A DNA stretch of 35,337 bases from Caballeronia sp. (GTDB lineage Bacteria > Pseudomonadota > Gammaproteobacteria > Burkholderiales > Burkholderiaceae): assembly GCF_028292365.1 (NCBI RefSeq), contig NZ_JAQGMM010000353.1, forward strand, positions 1-35,337, written 5' to 3'. How positions within the stretch are numbered: the stretch's first letter is position 1; every line of letters starts with the position of its first letter. A program made the translations under genes and the position numbers. The notes below the pieces were generated by a model. The model was given only the letters and a program-made list of their open reading frames with translations, was not told where the DNA came from and made no database searches. Positions 8,151 through 15,050 of the stretch are shown one piece after another.

Positions 8151-9116
8151 TCAGGAACGGCGATGTACTTTTTTCGATGACTGCCGGATCTCATCGAGGA
8201 AAAACCGCAAGCCACCTAGTTGCTGGGCGAAGTAACCGCCGCTTGCCATCGATTCAGGCGCGCGTCGATCTCCGGTAGGGGGGTACTCCGCCGAGAAGTC
8301 GGCCGTGCGAAATACGATGTCCCAGATCGGAAAAACGGCGCCGTAATTGCAGGAGTGCCGGCCAGCCGCACGCAGTCCGTGATGCAGACGGTGGAAGCGC
8401 GGCGAGACAAGCAGCCTGTCGCCAAGCCAACCAAAGGACATGCGGATATTCGCGTGACTCAGGCTTTCGACGAAGCGCATGAACAGGAACAGCAGCGGAA
8501 ATTGCAGCGGCGGAATGCCGATCGCGAGACCGACCACGCCAAACCAGATTGCCGCGATCAGATCGTCCAATAAGTGATTCCGGTCATCGGACCAAAAGCT
8601 CATTTGTCGCTGTGCGTGGTGCAACGCATGCAACGCGTACCAGCCGCGCCATGAGTGCGACAGGCGGTGACGCCAGTAGTCGGCGCAATCGAGAATCAGC
8701 GCGTACGCAAAAAACGTGATGATCGGGTGCCCGAGCAGCGGGGGCACGACGGTCTCAAGCGTTGGCGGGATATAGCCGTGAGCGACCACAAAACCGTTCA
8801 CCCACACTTGTACCTGATAGAACAGCAGGAAGCTGACGACGGGCAAAACGCCGACGCGATTGAGCACCGTATAGAACGCGTCTGTCACCACTGTTTTTCG
8901 ATCTTCCCAGTGCTCGATCGGAAACAGGGCCTCCAGCGGCCAGCATACGGCGTAGGTGACGACGACCGCGAACATTCCATACACGCACACGAGCACCCAG
9001 TCGAAAGACAGCTCTTCCCACTGCATCCAGCCGAAGTGATACAGCAACGGCAGAACGAGGTACTGATCGATCTCACCGGCCAGCGCGTTGAACAACCTGT
9101 CGAGGATCATCAGCAT
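8151..9116 (-). CDS. sterol desaturase / fatty acid hydroxylase family membrane protein
   Basis: A 321-aa integral membrane di-iron enzyme of the fatty acid hydroxylase superfamily. The three histidine clusters that bind the diiron centre are present: H150-RLS-H154, H163-ALHH (H166, H167) and H242-RLHHG (H245, H246), with an extra H221 in 'SLSHANIRM'. Hydrophobic helices lie at about 40-65, 88-112, 128-145 and 187-215. Such enzymes hydroxylate or desaturate lipids, sterols or carotenoids; the substrate is not deducible. The ATG at 9116 has AAGGAA upstream and lies only eight bases after the propeller gene stop, so the two are co-transcribed. The CtaG-like gene follows 131 bases downstream. 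Confidence 0.88.
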   Translation of the reverse strand: MLMILDRLFNALAGEIDQYLVLPLLYHFGWMQWEELSFDWVLVCVYGMFAVVVTYAVCWPLEALFPIEHWEDRKTVVTDAFYTVLNRVGVLPVVSFLLFYQVQVWVNGFVVAHGYIPPTLETVVPPLLGHPIITFFAYALILDCADYWRHRLSHSWRGWYALHALHHAQRQMSFWSDDRNHLLDDLIAAIWFGVVGLAIGIPPLQFPLLFLFMRFVESLSHANIRMSFGWLGDRLLVSPRFHRLHHGLRAAGRHSCNYGAVFPIWDIVFRTADFSAEYPPTGDRRAPESMASGGYFAQQLGGLRFFLDEIRQSSKKVHRRS

Positions 9117-9124
9117 GGCGTTCC

Positions 9125-10162
9125 TTACAAGGTTTCGGCGGTGATCGGGCCTTTACGGCTCAACTCGGAACTAAGGAAAATGCCATGCGGCGAGCGCCCT
9201 ACATCAATGGTGTCATAAGCGCCGCTTTTCGGGTCCAGCACCGCGACCTGTTCACGAAAGCGCAACGTGACCCATAGCTTGCCGTCCGGCGCGATCCCAA
9301 TGTCGTCCGGTCCGGCAGCGTGAAACGGATACGTGCGTTGAATGGCAAACGTAGTGGGGTCCAGGGCGACAAGCGAGCCGCCGATGCGATTGGACACGTA
9401 GAGCGTGCTGCCGTCCGGCGAGAGGAAAATGTTGTGCGGACCGACTCCCGTCTTGACTCGTCGCAGCACGTCACCGGTGACCGGGTCGACCTCCGCCACA
9501 TGATCGCTGCCCATGACGCAGACAAGCACCTTGCCGTTGTGCCATAGCACGCCAGCCGGGGTTGAACCTACCTTCGACTTCCAGCGAATCGCCATGCTGG
9601 TCATGTCGAATGAGACAAGCGTTCCCGAGCCCTGCATGGAATTGAAGCTCCAGCGCGAGTCCGGCGAGAAATCCAGATGGCTTGGCATGGAGCCGGGCGA
9701 GAAACGTTTGACCAGGCTCAGGTCATCAGCGCGATAGACGTCCACATAGTCGAGCCGAAGCGCGTTGACCACGAGGTAACGATGATCCGGCGTGAAGCCA
9801 AGTTGGTAAGGGTCGGCAATGACCTTGTGACCGAGCGCGGTACCGGTATGCGGATCGACGATGAACAACGCATTGCCGCTCGCATCGGCTATATAAAGTG
9901 TGTTGCGGTCCTGCGAAAGTGCCCAGTGACTCGGTTCGCGCAGCGTGGGCAAGGTACGAATGACTTTGCGCGACGTCATGTCGATGACCGAGACACTCGC
10001 TTCGCCGGAATTCATCACAATGGCAAGCGAGGATGTGGCTGCGTTGGCTATTTCAGGACGAAGCGCCATAAATGGCGACAGACTCAGGCTCAGCGGAATG
10101 GCAAGGCCACGGCCGAGCACTGCGCGACGTGAAAGCTTCATGGGAGTATGTATGTCGGACAT
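9125..10162 (-). CDS. exported YVTN/YncE-type beta-propeller protein
   Basis: A 345-aa protein with a twin-arginine-like signal (K-L-S-R-R-A-V-L-G, residues 9-17), a hydrophobic stretch, and a likely cleavage after IANA near residue 40. The mature part is a run of about 40-residue blades of the type 'VSVIDMTSRKVIRTLPTLREPSHWALSQDRNTLYIADAS'. Repeats of 'P.....SPDG.TLYVSN..G..V.LDP' mark a seven-bladed YVTN propeller. These are periplasmic and often act as binding scaffolds, some with quinoprotein-like folds; no PQQ or metal ligand set is evident. An alternative start at 10141 would place the twin-arginine motif at the very N-terminus. It heads the propeller-desaturase-CtaG operon. Confidence 0.8.
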   Translation of the reverse strand: MSDIHTPMKLSRRAVLGRGLAIPLSLSLSPFMALRPEIANAATSSLAIVMNSGEASVSVIDMTSRKVIRTLPTLREPSHWALSQDRNTLYIADASGNALFIVDPHTGTALGHKVIADPYQLGFTPDHRYLVVNALRLDYVDVYRADDLSLVKRFSPGSMPSHLDFSPDSRWSFNSMQGSGTLVSFDMTSMAIRWKSKVGSTPAGVLWHNGKVLVCVMGSDHVAEVDPVTGDVLRRVKTGVGPHNIFLSPDGSTLYVSNRIGGSLVALDPTTFAIQRTYPFHAAGPDDIGIAPDGKLWVTLRFREQVAVLDPKSGAYDTIDVGRSPHGIFLSSELSRKGPITAETL

Positions 10163-10610
10163 CAGCTTTCTATTTTACGGGAGGGGCGTCGGCGAGGTCA
10201 GGTGGAATCATGCCCGGAGGAAGATCGGCGAACTAACGACACCCCAGATACTTTCAGTTCCGTAATCGGACTCGTGGATTCAGAGCAATGATGCGTGATT
10301 GTCGCATTTTTGCTTGAATCCATACTGCGCCGACTATGTTTCTGACGCAGGTCCGCTCACCGGCTTTCGATCAGCCCGGACTAGCCCGGCAGATACCGCT
10401 GCACCTCACGTTATTCATTGTTGGTTTAATTCGGGATACGAAGCAAAGTGCGAAACGATATGATTTCTTGTTTCGACAATGATGCGAGCGAAGTGAACGG
10501 CGCCAGATTACGGGCGAGATATACGTGAAGCCTATCCTCACCGGCGGTTGGGTCCGTACAAAATGACACCAGACGCGAACCCGGTTTGATCACCAACGGC
10601 GACCGTAGAC
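10163..10610. other. intergenic region, promoter side of the propeller operon
   Basis: No gene supported. The left end must hold the promoter of the minus-strand propeller operon, but no clear -35/-10 pair stands out. An AT-rich patch near 10430-10480 has no protein potential. Confidence 0.4.
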
Positions 10611-11273
10611 CTACGCCGGGCCGCCCACAGCGAGTCCCGTTGCTCTGCTTCCAGAACGCTGTGGACTTTGCGTCACGTGTGAAGGAGTGGAGACTCTTTC
10701 GGTACGGGCTCTTTGGCGCCGTTCCCAGGCGGTGTATCGGCTGAGTGCTGCGTCGAACTCGATCAGATAGTCGTGATCCTTGACCGCGCCCAATTCGTTT
10801 TCTTCGCGTAAATCAACTGCCATCAGCCAAGCCCGTCGTCCGAATTCAGCGCAATGCCCCTTGATGGTTGCGGCGAACTCGTCAACATTCGAGCATCGAT
10901 CGTTCGACTGGATCCGCTCGGCGTTATGCGTTTGATCGGCACTGAAGGCCCGAAGGTACGATGCCTTTCCGGCGTCGAGATCACGCCATTGAATGTCATC
11001 AGGAAACGCGAAGGGCGGTATTTCTATGTCGCCCAACTGTACGTGCCGCTGCTCAGAAAGCTCTCTGCGTTCTGCGCGATCAATGGTCACCTGACAGCGG
11101 TGGGTAAATTCTTCGAGGGTGATAGCCGCAGTCAATGCGGTATGACGACCGGCGTGAATACGCTCGGTGGCGTTGCGGGCTGAGTTGCGCTTGCGAGCAA
11201 CCGCGTTGCAAGTCACGTTCACGACCGCGCTGAAAACTCCAGCGCCTAAGGCGACGGCTAACCAAGGCGACAT
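10611..11273 (-). CDS. hypothetical protein with N-terminal membrane segment
   Basis: A 220-aa protein I do not recognise. An N-terminal hydrophobic segment (about 3-24, PWLAVALGAGVFSAVVNVTCNAV) would anchor a charged cytoplasmic or periplasmic remainder. That remainder has 'EFTHRCQVTIDRAERRELSEQRHVQ', 'FAATIKGHCAEFGRRAWLM' and 'DYLIEFDAALSRYTAWERRQRART' as predicted helices and a low-complexity C-terminus. The ATG at 11273 follows GCGAGAG at suitable spacing. The pattern resembles small hypothetical proteins carried in Burkholderia accessory regions. No function is proposed. Confidence 0.6.
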   Translation of the reverse strand: MSPWLAVALGAGVFSAVVNVTCNAVARKRNSARNATERIHAGRHTALTAAITLEEFTHRCQVTIDRAERRELSEQRHVQLGDIEIPPFAFPDDIQWRDLDAGKASYLRAFSADQTHNAERIQSNDRCSNVDEFAATIKGHCAEFGRRAWLMAVDLREENELGAVKDHDYLIEFDAALSRYTAWERRQRARTERVSTPSHVTQSPQRSGSRATGLAVGGPA

Positions 11274-11501
11274 AGTGCTCTCGCTAGATTTGACCGGTGC
11301 ATCTCCGGCCGATCTTCACAGATGCCAATACACAACGAGATGACTCCCTGCGCGCGGTGCAAGTCCGGTCACATCGGAATCAGCTTGGTCAATTTAATCA
11401 TTTTGGTATGACCTATGTCACTTTATTTCACGAAGGACGCACGCAGTGTTGTGAAGATTTGACACAGTGGAAACCCGCTCCTGGAGACAAGGTTGTCCCG
11501 T

Positions 11502-11990
11502 TCACGCCCTCTTTAATTTTGGCATGGGGTCCGCTTCGCCAGCCTTCAGGCGCTCGAGGCGCTCACTCGCGGCGGCGAGTACACCCAACGGAGCGTTGTG
11601 GAGTTGCGCATCGTGCACGCACACGACGCTGGCAAGTTGCTCACAGCTCGTATCGTCCAGTTTCCAGACGCCCGTGACCTGGCCTTGCGCGAACGCGGCG
11701 TTAAGCGCTATCTCGCTCTGCAGCCACGCTTCGCGAGAGATTTGTCCGTATCCCGCCTCGGCGACGTACGCCGTCAGGATCAGGATTTCAGCGAGGGATT
11801 GGGTTCCGGCCATCCATCCAGTGCCGTCGCGCAGCGCCTGCAGTGCGCAATGAGCATGCAATGAAAGTGTGTCCGCCTCCATCCTTGGCATCGGAAGAAG
11901 CAGCATTTTGGACAGGCGGACACGCGTTGCTTGCGCGCTGCGGTTAAACGGTAGGGTACGGGCCATGGAGTCGTCGAGAGAGTTGTCCAC
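11502..11990 (-). CDS. conserved hypothetical protein
   Basis: About 162 aa if started at the GTG at 11990; an ATG at 11966 (MARTLPFNRSAQATRVRLSKMLLLPMPRMEAD) is an equally good start. It is mostly helical, with no signal peptide or membrane segment. The visible core is 'LSLHAHCALQALRDGTGWMAGTQSLAEILILTAYVAEAGYGQISREAW', which I associate only with uncharacterised Burkholderia proteins. It lies 21 bases after the zinc-ribbon gene on the same strand and probably shares its transcript. Confidence 0.6.
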   Translation of the reverse strand: MDNSLDDSMARTLPFNRSAQATRVRLSKMLLLPMPRMEADTLSLHAHCALQALRDGTGWMAGTQSLAEILILTAYVAEAGYGQISREAWLQSEIALNAAFAQGQVTGVWKLDDTSCEQLASVVCVHDAQLHNAPLGVLAAASERLERLKAGEADPMPKLKRA

Positions 11991-12011
11991 AGGTTAACGT
12001 ACAGGTCGCGG

Positions 12012-12464
12012 TTATTCTGAAGGGGTAGCGGCTCGGCGATTTTGTTCGAATTGTTCGATCACACCGACTGCCGCCTTGCAATGTTCCAGGTCCAGCAAAT
12101 TGATGTTGCAAGCTTTCGGCTCTATCTTGAGCTCCCCGGCCAGCCACTTGTAACCCTTTGATCTTGCTTCGAAGATGCTTACGCCGTCGCGCCTGGCCTT
12201 TGTTTCAGCCATGGGTTCCAGCGCAGCGTGGAGTTTGGCTTTCCATTCCCGTAATTCGGCGTTCGCCAGCCGGCCGAGCGGGAGGTTGCGGGTACTGCGT
12301 GCGAATACGCCGATCCAGGCCTCACACGGCGCGCATAGCCATAGCGGTCCGTGTCCGTCCTGATACGGGTAAGCGGCCTCTCCGGGCCGCACAAGCGTTG
12401 CCTTTGCGCCGCAATAGTCGCAATTCGGATGGGGCAGGGCTTGAACCGGACGGCCGACTCGCAT
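12012..12464 (-). CDS. zinc-ribbon protein of the DUF3268 type
   Basis: A 150-aa protein with an N-terminal four-cysteine ribbon: C-D-Y-C-G followed about 30 residues later by L-C-A-P-C, with 'YPYQDGHGPLWLCAPCEAWIGV' between and after. This is the arrangement of the DUF3268 zinc-finger domain of unknown role. The conserved follow-on 'PLGRLANAELREWKAKLHAAL' matches the family as I remember it. The ATG at 12464 gives the usual start (MRVGRPVQALPHPNCDYCG); an in-frame upstream extension to 12560 is less likely. It is followed by a hypothetical gene on the same strand. Confidence 0.7.
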   Translation of the reverse strand: MRVGRPVQALPHPNCDYCGAKATLVRPGEAAYPYQDGHGPLWLCAPCEAWIGVFARSTRNLPLGRLANAELREWKAKLHAALEPMAETKARRDGVSIFEARSKGYKWLAGELKIEPKACNINLLDLEHCKAAVGVIEQFEQNRRAATPSE

Positions 12465-12669
12465 GATGTAAAGGTTGCCAGAGGAAACCGCGAATATAGC
12501 AAAAGCCATGTGTTCAGCGGTCTGGCGGGCTCCGGGAGCGCCGTGCCCCTGGATTTTCACCGATTTTTACGGCCAGCAAGCGGCTTCGCTGACGTGGTGC
12601 CATGACATGCAATGCGGCATCGAACCGCCTTAACAGCGGAAGCGATGCCGCAAAGCGACCGCGTCTGGC

Positions 12670-13086
12670 TCAGACGACCGTGATGACGATGTCGATGTTG
12701 CCGCGTAAAGCCTTGGAATAGGGGCAGGTTTGGTGCGCAGCGTCCGCGAGAGTCTGGGCGACTTCACGGTCCAGGCCGGGAAGGCTGACATTCAGCCGCG
12801 CCTGAAGGAAATAAGCACCCGCAGTCGTACCCAGGTCAACTTCAGCGTCGACTGCCGTGTCGGCGGGTAGAGCAATCTTCAACTTGGCTGCCGCCAGCCC
12901 CATTGCGCCGATAAAGCACGCGGACCAGCCTGCAGCGAGCAGTTGCTCGGGATTCGTGCCGGCGCCTTTGCTGCCAGGAGCGGAAAGGGCGATATCCAGA
13001 CGGCCGTCATCGCTGTGGGACGCGCCGTCACGGCCACCCGTAGTGTGGGTCTTGCCGGTATAAAGTACTTTTTCAAGCTGTGCCAT
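12670..13086 (-). CDS. ohr: organic hydroperoxide resistance peroxidase (Ohr)
   Basis: Thiol peroxidase that reduces organic hydroperoxides, typically using lipoylated proteins as the reductant, in the cytoplasm. The 138-aa length is standard. The two redox cysteines are C57 (AGWSACF) and C121 (HQTCPYSKA), and the active-site Arg is R19 in GGRDG. The N-terminal VLYTGKTHTTGGRDG pattern separates Ohr from OsmC. The ATG at 13086 has AAGGAG seven bases upstream. No OhrR (MarR-type repressor) gene adjoins it. A small DUF4148-type gene precedes it on the same strand by 52 bases and may be co-transcribed. Confidence 0.93.
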   Translation of the reverse strand: MAQLEKVLYTGKTHTTGGRDGASHSDDGRLDIALSAPGSKGAGTNPEQLLAAGWSACFIGAMGLAAAKLKIALPADTAVDAEVDLGTTAGAYFLQARLNVSLPGLDREVAQTLADAAHQTCPYSKALRGNIDIVITVV

Positions 13087-13138
13087 GGTCGACTCCTTGT
13101 TTGGTTTCGTTGAGCTTCGTTGCGGTCAGAAGTGTGGT

Positions 13139-13426
13139 TCAGTGATGCAAATAGGCCGAGCGGGTATTGTCCGCCAGCGTGCGAACGCCCGATTGCGAAC
13201 GGGTTTCGCTTACGCCGCCAAACGACTGCGTGGCAGTGTTGACGTTGGATTCAGCGCTCACGAGTTCCGCGTGGATCGTCTGTGCACTTTGTCCACGTTG
13301 CGACGTGGGGGCGCCTGCGATGGGGTTGTAGTGAGGTGCCGGGCCGTAGCCGCTGCTGGCAAACGCGGGGGCGGCGATCGCCGCGCTGATTGCGATGAGT
13401 GCCGCGCCGATGAAATGTTTGTTCAT
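13139..13426 (-). CDS. small exported DUF4148-like protein
   Basis: A 95-aa protein with a signal peptide (1-23, ending A-P-A-F-A-S). A short, disordered mature part includes 'QSAQTIHAELVSAESNVNT', a divergent version of the DUF4148 core (R-A-E-V-x-x-x-L). The ATG at 13426 has a TGGAGC-like site upstream. DUF4148 proteins are abundant in Burkholderiales and have no established function. It differs from the two paralogues to its right in lacking their shared upstream module, and it lies 52 bases ahead of ohr. Confidence 0.75.
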   Translation of the reverse strand: MNKHFIGAALIAISAAIAAPAFASSGYGPAPHYNPIAGAPTSQRGQSAQTIHAELVSAESNVNTATQSFGGVSETRSQSGVRTLADNTRSAYLHH

Positions 13427-13552
13427 GATGAAAGCTCCAGTAAGCCGTGACGCAAGACGATTTTCGTGCCTGATTTTGTGGCTAATCGAAATGCAGTAAT
13501 AGGGTTTGAGATAGGTTGTACTAACTGAATCAGCTCGATGACGAATGCTTAA

Positions 13553-13795
13553 TTACATGCCTCCGCGATACAGCGTGCGGTTGAGGTAAGCGACCTGTCC
13601 GTCGCGTTGCGCTTGAACGAGGTCCTGACGAACTTCCGCGCGGGTCTTGGGAGCAATGCTGTTGCTGGCCGGCGACCATTGCCGTGTCTGGACGTTGCTG
13701 GCCGCGCCGCCGGCCAAGCTGACCGTGCCGGCTGCGTGAGCCAAACCTGAGACTGCGCTTGCAACAAAAGCCAAAATAATCATTGAATGTTTCAT
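13553..13795 (-). CDS. small exported DUF4148 protein
   Basis: An 80-aa protein. It has a signal peptide (1-21, ending GLAHA), a short mature region, and the DUF4148 signature 'TRAEVRQDLVQAQRDGQ' near residue 52. The ATG at 13795 is supported by AGGAGA six bases upstream; the longer open frame to 14134 is not coding. Role unknown. Its upstream region (13836-13941) is a collinear copy of the region in front of the next DUF4148 gene, which suggests shared regulation. Confidence 0.82.
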   Translation of the reverse strand: MKHSMIILAFVASAVSGLAHAAGTVSLAGGAASNVQTRQWSPASNSIAPKTRAEVRQDLVQAQRDGQVAYLNRTLYRGGM

Positions 13796-13835
13796 GTCAT
13801 TCTCCTGAGAGGGTTTGATCGGTACCGGTGAATCC

Positions 13836-13941
13836 GGCGTTGATGCATTAGAACGTCTGCAGGTATCGGGTTTGTGTCGGGAAAACCGGGAAAATCCAAT
13901 GTTTTGTATCGATGCAACTCTCGGATACGCTGAGATACAAA
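13836..13941 (-). promoter_or_regulatory. duplicated upstream module, copy A (DUF4148 gene)
   Basis: Aligns without gaps to 14601-14706. On the minus strand the far end carries TTTGTATC-N5-GTATC (complement of GATAC-N5-GATACAAA, 13924-13941), a 10-bp-period direct repeat typical of OmpR-type response regulators. A GACACAA...GATAC segment follows, then a -10-like TAATGC (complement of 13845-13850) with no good -35. The reading is an activator-dependent promoter. Confidence 0.55.
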
Positions 13942-14053
13942 TCTGCGAGGTGACGCGTGACGAGGTGAGGGCGTCCATCCCATTGCTTTGGAGCGGTCGA
14001 GAATGTCCCTCGGCTGCTCGAGCGTGTGCACCCTGATATAACAAAGGCAACCC

Positions 14054-14108
14054 ACAAACAAACAGGGCCCTAACCATGGGAGTACGAACTCCGATGGTTA
14101 AGGCCCTG
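14054..14108 (-). terminator. strong hairpin terminator, minus strand
   Basis: Nearly complementary arms at 14063-14083 and 14088-14108 (CAGGGCC / GGCCCTG, TAACCAT / ATGGTTA, GGAGT / ACTCC) close on a four-to-five-base loop. Read on the minus strand, the stem is followed by TTTGTTTG. It lies 60 bases after the stop of the DUF4148 gene at 14169-14483 and would end its transcript. Confidence 0.75.
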
Positions 14109-14168
14109 CTAAGTTCTTTACTGCGAAAGCGCATTCACGTTGCGCCGTTAAAGACGCAACCTTTTAGC

Positions 14169-14483
14169 TTAGGGACGCGCGTAGATCGAGCCCAGGCCGA
14201 TCACGTCTGACTCTGTCGCGCGTGAACCTGCCGCAGCCGTGCTGCTGGTCGACGAGCCATACGACCTTGCGGACACGCCGTTCGCTGCGTCGACTCGCGC
14301 TTGCGCTGCTTGAATGTTCTGCGGATATTGCGTCTGGTCGCTCGCCGGGTTATAGCCGGCCTTTTCCAGTTGGACCAGTTGGGCACGCACCTCGGCCCGG
14401 GTAAGAGATTCGTTCGATTGAGCGAACGATACGGCCGGGATGGCAACAACAGCAGCAATGATCAGCGATTGAACGAGTTTCAT
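14169..14483 (-). CDS. small exported DUF4148 protein
   Basis: A 104-aa protein with a signal peptide (1-22, ending VSFA) and a DUF4148 core 'LTRAEVRAQLVQLEKAGYNPASDQTQYPQNIQAAQARV', followed by a Ser/Ala/Thr-rich tail. The ATG at 14483 follows AAGAGG. Proteins with this exact layout are common in Burkholderia; some annotations call them purine nucleoside phosphorylase-like in error. Function unknown. It is a single-gene transcript bounded by its own upstream module (copy B) and a strong terminator. Confidence 0.85.
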   Translation of the reverse strand: MKLVQSLIIAAVVAIPAVSFAQSNESLTRAEVRAQLVQLEKAGYNPASDQTQYPQNIQAAQARVDAANGVSARSYGSSTSSTAAAGSRATESDVIGLGSIYARP

Positions 14484-14600
14484 GATGTCTACCTCTTGAG
14501 AGTGGGTTTCCGCAAACACCGGTTTGCGCGTTAAGTGGTTGAAGCTGAATCGAGTCGGACTAGATTTGAACTGGATTCGAATGCGCCGTGATGCAGGGCT

Positions 14601-14706
14601 GGCGTGAATGTATTAGACCTCCTGGACGTATCTGGCTTGTGTCCGGCAAACACCCTTGGTGAAACGTTGTGTGTCCCTGCGCCCTGCAGATACATTGCGA
14701 TACAAA
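14601..14706 (-). promoter_or_regulatory. duplicated upstream module, copy B (DUF4148 gene)
   Basis: Gap-free counterpart of 13836-13941. The 46 bases 14601-14646 match most positions of 13836-13881, and GATAC-N5-GATACAAA recurs at exactly the same offset (14689-14706). A -10-like TAATAC (complement of 14610-14615) sits at the equivalent place. The module is 118 bases from the gene start here against 41 in copy A, so the leader lengths differ. Confidence 0.55.
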
Positions 14707-14913
14707 CGATCGGATTTCCTTCGACGAGTCCACGGTCGCCGTGGCAAGTGCTGGAGGGGTTCCCCACGGGATGGACGTATCGGAACCCAGTCTGGAGGGG
14801 CCTTTCCGGCATCGAATAAGACGCGTCGGCATACCCCAGTCCCCACAGCACGTGACTTATCGCCGCAGCGATATGACGTGCATATCTCACCCGCTATGGG
14901 CTCTAAATATTGA

Positions 14914-14939
14914 CAGTGATACTTTGCGAACCGTCACTG
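14914..14939. promoter_or_regulatory. inverted repeat upstream of xdhA, possible operator
   Basis: CAGTGA (14914-14919) and TCACTG (14934-14939) form a perfect inverted repeat with centres two helical turns apart. It directly overlaps a TTGACA-like -35 (14910-14915). It lies about 110 bases before xdhA and is a plausible operator/promoter for the xdh operon. No regulator gene adjoins it. Confidence 0.4.
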
Positions 14940-15050
14940 CGGCGGCGGTCAGGCCAGCCGAAAAAGCCGCGGAACGACGCCACAGCAACGCTACAAAGAC
15001 GCGACGACAGCCCAAAAAGCAGCAGCGCAAACCAACGCGAGCACCGAGAC

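Noticed and set aside
11981-11993. TTGTCCACA as a DnaA box and possible origin
   Set aside because: A single near-match inside the start region of a gene, with no cluster of boxes, AT-rich unwinding region or replication gene nearby.
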